Source: Ashinkailepas kermadecensis (taxonomy: Eukaryota; Arthropoda; Thecostraca; Neolepadidae). From it: a stretch of DNA of 64,000 nucleotides. The stretch covers positions 62,001 through 126,000 of the forward strand of contig JAOTOM010003653.1 in the NCBI GenBank assembly GCA_034440615.1, in the 5' to 3' direction. Positions within the stretch are counted from its first letter, which is position 1. Every line of letters begins with the position of its first letter. Positions 58,962-64,000 of this stretch are shown here, piece after piece. Both the position numbers and the translations under genes were made by a program. Below the pieces are notes generated by a model. The model was given only the letters and a program-made list of their open reading frames with translations, had not been told where the DNA came from and did not search any database.

Positions 58962-59960
58962 TTATTTCTTAGATAAAGGCATGATCTGGTGTAGGATGGC
59001 ACAGGCCTTGGTAATCAAAATAGCGTTCTCGGGCTTGGTCTGCAACGGCATCAGCAGGCATCGGAAGCGCATGGCAAGTATCCGAAGGCGTTCTCCACCA
59101 CCATCCTGCCACGGGATGCACGATAATTGAAGATTCTTTCTTCATGATCGAGGTATCGGTGGGAATAGGGCTTGACGAGGTATCTGCGTTGAGGGAAAGC
59201 GTCATCCCCACAATAAAGTACGGCGTATCCTGGTTGTCATTGGGCAGGCGGTCAGGCGGGGGCAGGCCAAGGGTTCCCTCATGAGAGCGGGTTCCAGAGT
59301 TGACTCGTTGAACACACCGGCATCAGATATGGATCCCCTCGCGCCAACGTTCACCTACAGGAACTTGTAGTCCGCTTCGACGAGCCCCAAGAGAACAATG
59401 GAGAAGAACCCTTTGTAGCTATAGTATGCGGTGCCGGACTTTTTTGGTTTCTGTATGGGAACGTGTTTGCCATCTATTTCCCCGCAGCAATGGTGGTAGT
59501 TCCATCTTCTGGAGAAGCCACTTGCCACTCCTCGCCAGGCGTCATGGGTCGAAGGGAGCACCAGGACCTCATCTTTGTACTTGGCTGCAATAGCACTGTA
59601 CACCTGGGGCACCAGGAAGGAGATAGTGTTATGGGCAACACGAAAATTGAATGCCAGACTGTGGTACGAGTCACCCGTCGCCAAAAAGCGCAACGTGATG
59701 GCCAGTCTGAGTCTAGGCGCCAGGGCAGGCCTGCTGTCATTGCAATTCATAATTCTGGGAAGTAGCCGTTCCAGTATCCTACGAAACATGGCGGGCTCAA
59801 TGCGCAGGTAGGACTTGAAATCCCCCGGGACTCCCTCATGAGTTCCTGCATCAGAGTGTCATAGTGTTCCAGGGTGGAGGGCCGCAACAGCCAGGGCTTC
59901 ACCCACACCACTCGTCTTCTTCTCTCCTGACGGGCCCGCTCTTCTTCTAACACTACTATA
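58962..59960 (-). pseudogene. PIF/Harbinger transposase (HARBI1-like), main part
   Basis: Minus strand, from about 59960: VVLEEERARQERRRRVVWVK, PWLLRPSTLEHYDTLMQELM. A one-base loss in a G run near 59824 changes frame, then MFRRILERLLPRI, FLATGDSYHSLAF and CCGEIDGKHVPIQKP (first catalytic Asp at about 59472-59474). A TAG follows YKFL at about 59355. Then NVGARGSISDAGVFNESTLE, a frame change, PPPDRLPNDNQDTPYFIVG and GDDAFP (second Asp, one base lost just before). The third residue is the Glu of MVVENAFG (about 59070). After another frame break the protein ends AILITKACAILHQIMPLS with a stop at 58962-58964. DDE nucleases of this type cut and paste the element, usually with a partner Myb-like protein, not found here. 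All three catalytic residues are encoded. Confidence 0.88.
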
Positions 59961-61612
59961 GCATTATCAGGAGATCCTTCGGATCCCTCTAATTTTAGGC
60001 CCATCTCATTGGTTCGGGTTATCGCCAAAATCACAGAGAGGGTAGTGCAGAAACAACTCTATCACTATCTGAACTCAAACCACCTACTGGCCCAAACTCG
60101 GCACGGCTTCAGACCACGCCACTCTACGGAAACCGCTCTTATCTCAGTCACGGACAAAATACTAGCAGCAATGGACCGTTCGGGAGTAGCTCTCCTTTGC
60201 ATTCTCGACCTCAGTAAATGCTTCGACGTAATAGATCACACCAAACTGCTCACTAAACTATAACTCCATGGAATCGATACTGAGTGGTTTAGGGCTTATC
60301 TGGGAGGTCACACGCAGGCTGTTAGCATCTCAGATCGACGCGGAAACAGGCATCTCTCCTCCTTTCTCCCAAACAACATAGGTGTTTTTCAAGGCTCATC
60401 ACTAGGTCCACTCCTCTATTGCATCTTTTCGAACGACCTCAGTTTGCACGTCCCGGTAGCACACGTCACTCAGTTCGCAGCCGACACCCAGGTCCTCATC
60501 TCCGGTCGCAAATCTGATCTCCCAAATCTGATAAATCAGATGGAGACATGTCTGAACCAACTTTACGACTACTTCCTGGATAACGGTTTGAAGGTAAACC
60601 CGACCAAAACTCAGCTTCTCACGTTCGGATCGCGTCAAAATCTTCGCAATATTACCCCGATACGAGTGTGCTTTAGGGATGCCGTGATAGATGAGAGTCA
60701 TTCGTGTTGGAACCATGGGGTGACATTTGATCGCCACATGTCGTGGGATTCCCATGTAGCTGTTGTGGTCCGCAAGTGCACTGGATTCCTTCTGGCCCTG
60801 AGCCATCTGCGTCACCATCTACCAACCAGTATCCTCTTCACTATAGTCAATAGCCTAGTTATATCCAATATCCGCTACTGCATATCTGTTTACGGGAACG
60901 GGTCGGCAGCAAACATCCACAGACTAGACAAGATCATTAATTTCGCCACTAGAGTCGTGTCAGGTCTACGGAAATTTGATCATATTTCTGATGCCCGTAA
61001 CGAGTTCGGTCTCCTCACCGCAGCTGATCTACATCTATTTCACAGCCTTACTTTGCTCCACAAGATCATTCTGACGGGTGAGCCAACGCACATTGCCGAT
61101 CAAATCACGGCAAACTCTACCCTGCGAAACCGTCATACGCGTGCAGACGACCACCTGCACCCGCCAGCCATACACAGAGAGGCGGGCCGCAGGAGATTTT
61201 TCTACTCGTCTGTCTTCCACTATAACAAACTCCCTACTGAAACAAAAACATCGAGGCTGTCTAACTTCAAGAAGCATGTACTAGCTTATCTCCACGAGCA
61301 ACACTAATCCCACAAAAAACTTACAAAATGGATTTGTGTACACTATGAACTCACATTTAGGCCATCGCTTTCCTATCACTTCTATAAACTACTTGTTTAT
61401 AGCTCGTGTTGCAAGCACGGTGTGTGTAGTACAGATAGTGATATGGGTATTGCATTATGTTGGTGTATGAATGTTTGTTGCGCATCTGCTCCCACTATTG
61501 ACCACAAATCTATCCTTTCTTTGTAAATATCTGTGAGTTATGCCCAGACTGTCCATAACAGCCACTATACGTGGAGGGCATGTATCGTGAAATAAATAAA
61601 TAAATAAATAAA
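59961..61612 (+). pseudogene. CR1/L2-type LINE reverse transcriptase, inserted in the transposase gene
   Basis: From 59961 one frame reads GDPSDPSNFRPISLVRVIAK, RHGFRPRHSTETAL and LLCILDLSKCFDVIDH. A single in-frame TAA at 60261-60263 interrupts it, then HGIDTEWFRAYLGG, FQGSSLGPLLYCIFSNDLS and FAADTQ (about 60474). The frame runs on to the C-terminus at 61307 (NGLKVNPTKTQLLTFGS, NIRYCISVYGNGSA, FHYNKLPTETKTS). The usual FADD is FAAD, so the first Asp of the catalytic pair is replaced. There is no RNase H, and a 5' truncation removes the endonuclease. The 3' end is an (AAAT)n tail at 61591-61612. Just one stop indicates a rather young insertion, younger than its host transposon. Confidence 0.88.
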
Positions 61613-61706
61613 TGGCTGCTATAATTTCTTCATACGGGCGGTGGATCTGCCTCAGTCGTAATCTCAGGTGTGCCAGGCGCAGTCTCTGTGGTGGAATCAA
61701 CGCCAT
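61613..61706 (-). pseudogene. N-terminal piece of the Harbinger transposase, separated by the LINE
   Basis: Minus-strand ATG at 61706 opens MALIPPQRLRLAHLRLRLRQ and ends YEEIIAAI at the LINE tail. The reading continues across the insertion as VVLEEERAR at 59960. Host bases next to the LINE are CTACTATA on the left and CTGCTATA on the right, a plausible 8-bp target duplication with one change. Confidence 0.75.
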
Positions 61707-61744
61707 CTTGACGATCTGGCTAGTGTCACACCAGGCAATATCTC

Positions 61745-62600
61745 TTCAGAAAGATAATCGCACGGCGGCCGCCAATTGTACGGTTGCCGTTAGGCCATCG
61801 TACGGCAGCCCTAAAGTCACTGCACGGCCGCCGTACGATATTTAGAACATCGTACGGCCATCGCATGGAGGCAGCAAGACCACCGTGAGGTGACAGTAAG
61901 GATGCCTTACGGTTGTTGCGGCTGCCGTACGATTTTCTAGGCACACCAGACCGGGTAAAAACCGTGAGGCGACCTTGAAGTCAACTCACGGCCACCGTAC
62001 AGTGACCTTGCGGTACTACATGCGGCGGGTTGCGGCCTACGGCCTTGCGATTCCAGAAAAAGTTGAATGTCAAATTTTTAAAACATCGTAAGCCCTGCGA
62101 CGAGCAAATGATCTTGAGATTTCCTCACGGCTACCGTATTCTACCGTGCGGCCACCGCACGGTTGTGGCAATTTTGTGGACTTACGGCCGCCGCCAACAC
62201 GCCGCAAGCCATTTGTGACCAGGGCGCGATGACAGCAGGCCTGCCCTGGCGCCTGGACTCAGACTGGCCATCACGGCGCCGCAAGGGCGCCGCAAGGAGA
62301 CCTTGCGGCGGCCGCAACAACCGTGCGAGCGCCTTGCGCTTGTCTTGCGGTTGCCGTGAGGACGCCTCGCGGTTTGTTAACTAGCTCCTTGCGGTCTCCT
62401 CACGCATTTTGATTTCATGACTTACGATTGCTGTGCGGACCCCGTAACATTTGTGAACACTGCTTCCGCGGCCCGCAAAACCGTACGATTTGGAAAAATC
62501 CAATCTACAAACCGGGGACCGCAGAACCGTGCGGCGGCAGCATCATATGTGACCGAGGCATAAGTCATTGACTTATTCCTCGGACTTATGCCGACATTGA
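61745..62600. repeat. Right composite inverted-repeat end, with a transposase scrap
   Basis: From left to right: a GC-rich self-complementary stretch (61745-61895, many CGTACGG), inverted C (61895-61945), inverted A (61950-62200), a 47-bp scrap of transposase coding sequence (62228-62274), and inverted B (62275-62580). The scrap is almost identical to the reverse complement of 59695-59741. The order A-scrap-B looks like an internally deleted non-autonomous copy joined to the right end of the full element. Confidence 0.7.
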
Positions 62601-63034
62601 CTCCCCTCAATTCTCTATTTCGCCTCCATTGAGCCTATGAAGCCGTAAATCAATTGGCTACAGAACTGCTATCTCGGATTTTGGCTGAAATGCACGTATG
62701 TTGACCTATGCACCCATGTATGCACCCATGTAAATCTTCATTGACATTGCATGAAAAGGGGTAAACATTTGTGCATTTTGAGAAAAACTTTGGAAATTTT
62801 CAAAATTCCAAACGAATTTTTGGAAAGACAATTCATCTGCTTATTCAAAAAGACGAAAAAAAATGAAGTGAACTTTTTCTTGATGGTCGAAAATTATTGA
62901 TTAATAAAATATTTATATTTTTGGAACATTTTTTGAAACATTTTCTAACATATTGTAATTCGACAAAGTACCGTAAATCAATTGGCTATAGAACTGCCAT
63001 CTCGGATTTTTGAAATTTTAATTGAGCCTATGGG
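62601..63034. repeat. AT-rich segment between direct repeats of about 43 bp
   Basis: CCGTAAATCAATTGGCTA-AGAACTG and the following YATCTCGGATTTT occur at about 62643-62683 and 62971-63011. ATTGAGCCTATG occurs at 62629 and 63023. The 280-bp interior is AT-rich and non-coding. Confidence 0.6.
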
Positions 63035-63045
63035 CGTACGTAGTG

Positions 63046-63410
63046 GACATAGTGAACAGGCAATACCATGCAGGGGTGCCGGGCACCATGGCCCCTCGGC
63101 CGCCGGTCGGCTTTGGCTCGTTCTTTGAGCGGCTCACTAGCGTATTGGACATGATGAACAGACGATACCAAGCAGGGGTACAAAAGAGCGACAATAGCTT
63201 TGTATGCTTTTGGGATGGCACTTGCCCCCCACCCGCAATGTTGGCTTTTCCTCCTCAATCCAAGAATTTGAACTTTTAACATGGAACCCATGTGTATCCC
63301 CCCATCAATCCACAGTGCCTTCATGCATGCCCTCCCAATAATCTTCCGAAACCTACATCTATGACACCAATCTGCCCCCTCCCCCCTCCTCATCACTGGA
63401 CCATCATAGG
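63046..63410 (-). repeat. Dispersed repeat, inverted relative of 31158-31390
   Basis: The reverse complement of about 63195-63410 aligns with 31158-31390. The left part contains its own 35-bp duplicate (GGACATAGTGAACAGGCAAT at about 63047, GGACATGATGAACAGACGAT at about 63148), 101 bp apart. Non-coding. Confidence 0.6.
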
Positions 63411-63910
63411 TACGAATATCATGCCAATACATATGCAAATCAGCTGCCAATGTGGGAAGGTCCCAGTAGCAAAGTTGGGGTGGATTTGATTACGCTTTGT
63501 CCATCTTGTTCCGCTACCTTGCACTCCTATTACATCAGCTATACCTAATGAGCAAGGCTACAGTAGTCTCGGCCGCAGAGGTCAGATACTGGTGGAGACT
63601 GGTGGCCGCACACTGCCAGTTTTGTATGCGGCATTTATGCGCGTGACGCGTGTGATAGTCGTGCGCTACGGCCGGGAATCCTACGTCGCCGCACACCGGC
63701 AACATGGAAGAACGCGTGGGGGTTGCGATTGTTTGCCAGCCGGCGCGCTCTGTGGCGGCAACAACGCCGAATGTTATACTTTTCTAACGCGACCAGAATC
63801 GACCAGATGGAAATTAAATATTTCCATTTAGAAAATTCATATTTATTGTGAAGACAACATGAGACAAGTGTCCATCCGCTGGTACGTTTGTTTTCTCATG
63901 ACATCAACCT
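63411..63910. other. Unassigned
   Basis: Nothing recognised. Confidence 0.4.
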
Positions 63911-64000
63911 GAGCCACCCCGGTAGCTGAGTTGGTTACAGCGCTGGCCTGCACGGGTCTCCCCTGTCTTCGCAAGCGAAGGTTCGAGTCGCTTCACGCTC
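63911..64000 (+). repeat. tRNA-derived SINE head (runs off the window)
   Basis: Box A-like TAGCTGAGTTGG (about 63922-63933) and box B-like GGTTCGAGTCG (about 63981-63991) with GCGCTGGCC between, the typical tRNA-related head of many invertebrate SINEs. The spacing between boxes is longer than in most class I tRNAs. The acceptor arm is not clear, so a tRNA gene is less likely. The element continues past the window. Confidence 0.6.

Overview
This window looks like intergenic, repeat-rich DNA from an invertebrate animal, not a bacterial or viral sequence. Evidence: only animal-type transposon genes are recognisable, almost all broken by stops and frameshifts. Long (TA)n and (GT)n microsatellites are present, and at least fourteen unrelated minisatellites with units from 18 to 139 bp. 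tRNA-derived SINE-like sequences occur twice. No intact host gene could be supported. The mix (I-group LINEs with RNase H, Penelope-like, PIF/Harbinger, an R2-type endonuclease remnant, a RAG1-like transposase, a THAP piece, scattered TTAGG-like stretches) fits an arthropod or another protostome, but the species cannot be fixed from sequence alone.

Layout. 0-9.5 kb: a LINE tail (640-1370), a 23-bp minisatellite, a foldback element between AT microsatellites, then AT-rich non-coding DNA with diverged dispersed repeats. 9.5-17 kb: an I-group LINE fragment (9.9-11.6 kb), an inverted second copy of its 3' region, an R2-type restriction-like endonuclease remnant (12.0-12.6 kb), a TTAA-flanked MITE and a second I-group LINE (14.0-16.7 kb, minus). 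17.4-20.4 kb: a 26-bp GC-rich minisatellite and a 139-bp tandem repeat. 21.6-23.3 kb: a decayed minus-strand gene with the motif order of the RAG1/Transib transposase core. 24.9-27 kb: a very degenerate 21-bp array. 28-46 kb: mostly unrecognised DNA with many minisatellites and a THAP half-domain at 46 kb. 47.9-49.9 kb: a Penelope-like element between inverted arms. 53-58 kb: an almost full-length I-group LINE. 58-62.6 kb: a Harbinger transposon whose transposase is split by a CR1/L2-type LINE. A SINE-like tRNA head runs off the right end.

How it fits together: this is a graveyard of nested insertions, so elements interrupt one another rather than acting as a pathway. The item most worth following is the RAG1-like pseudogene. 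It keeps both of the first two candidate catalytic aspartates but stops before the region where the third acidic residue would lie. The very long open frames in the 17.4-19.7 and 38.4-40.6 kb minisatellites are composition artefacts: they are open in several frames, and at 17.4-19.7 kb on both strands.
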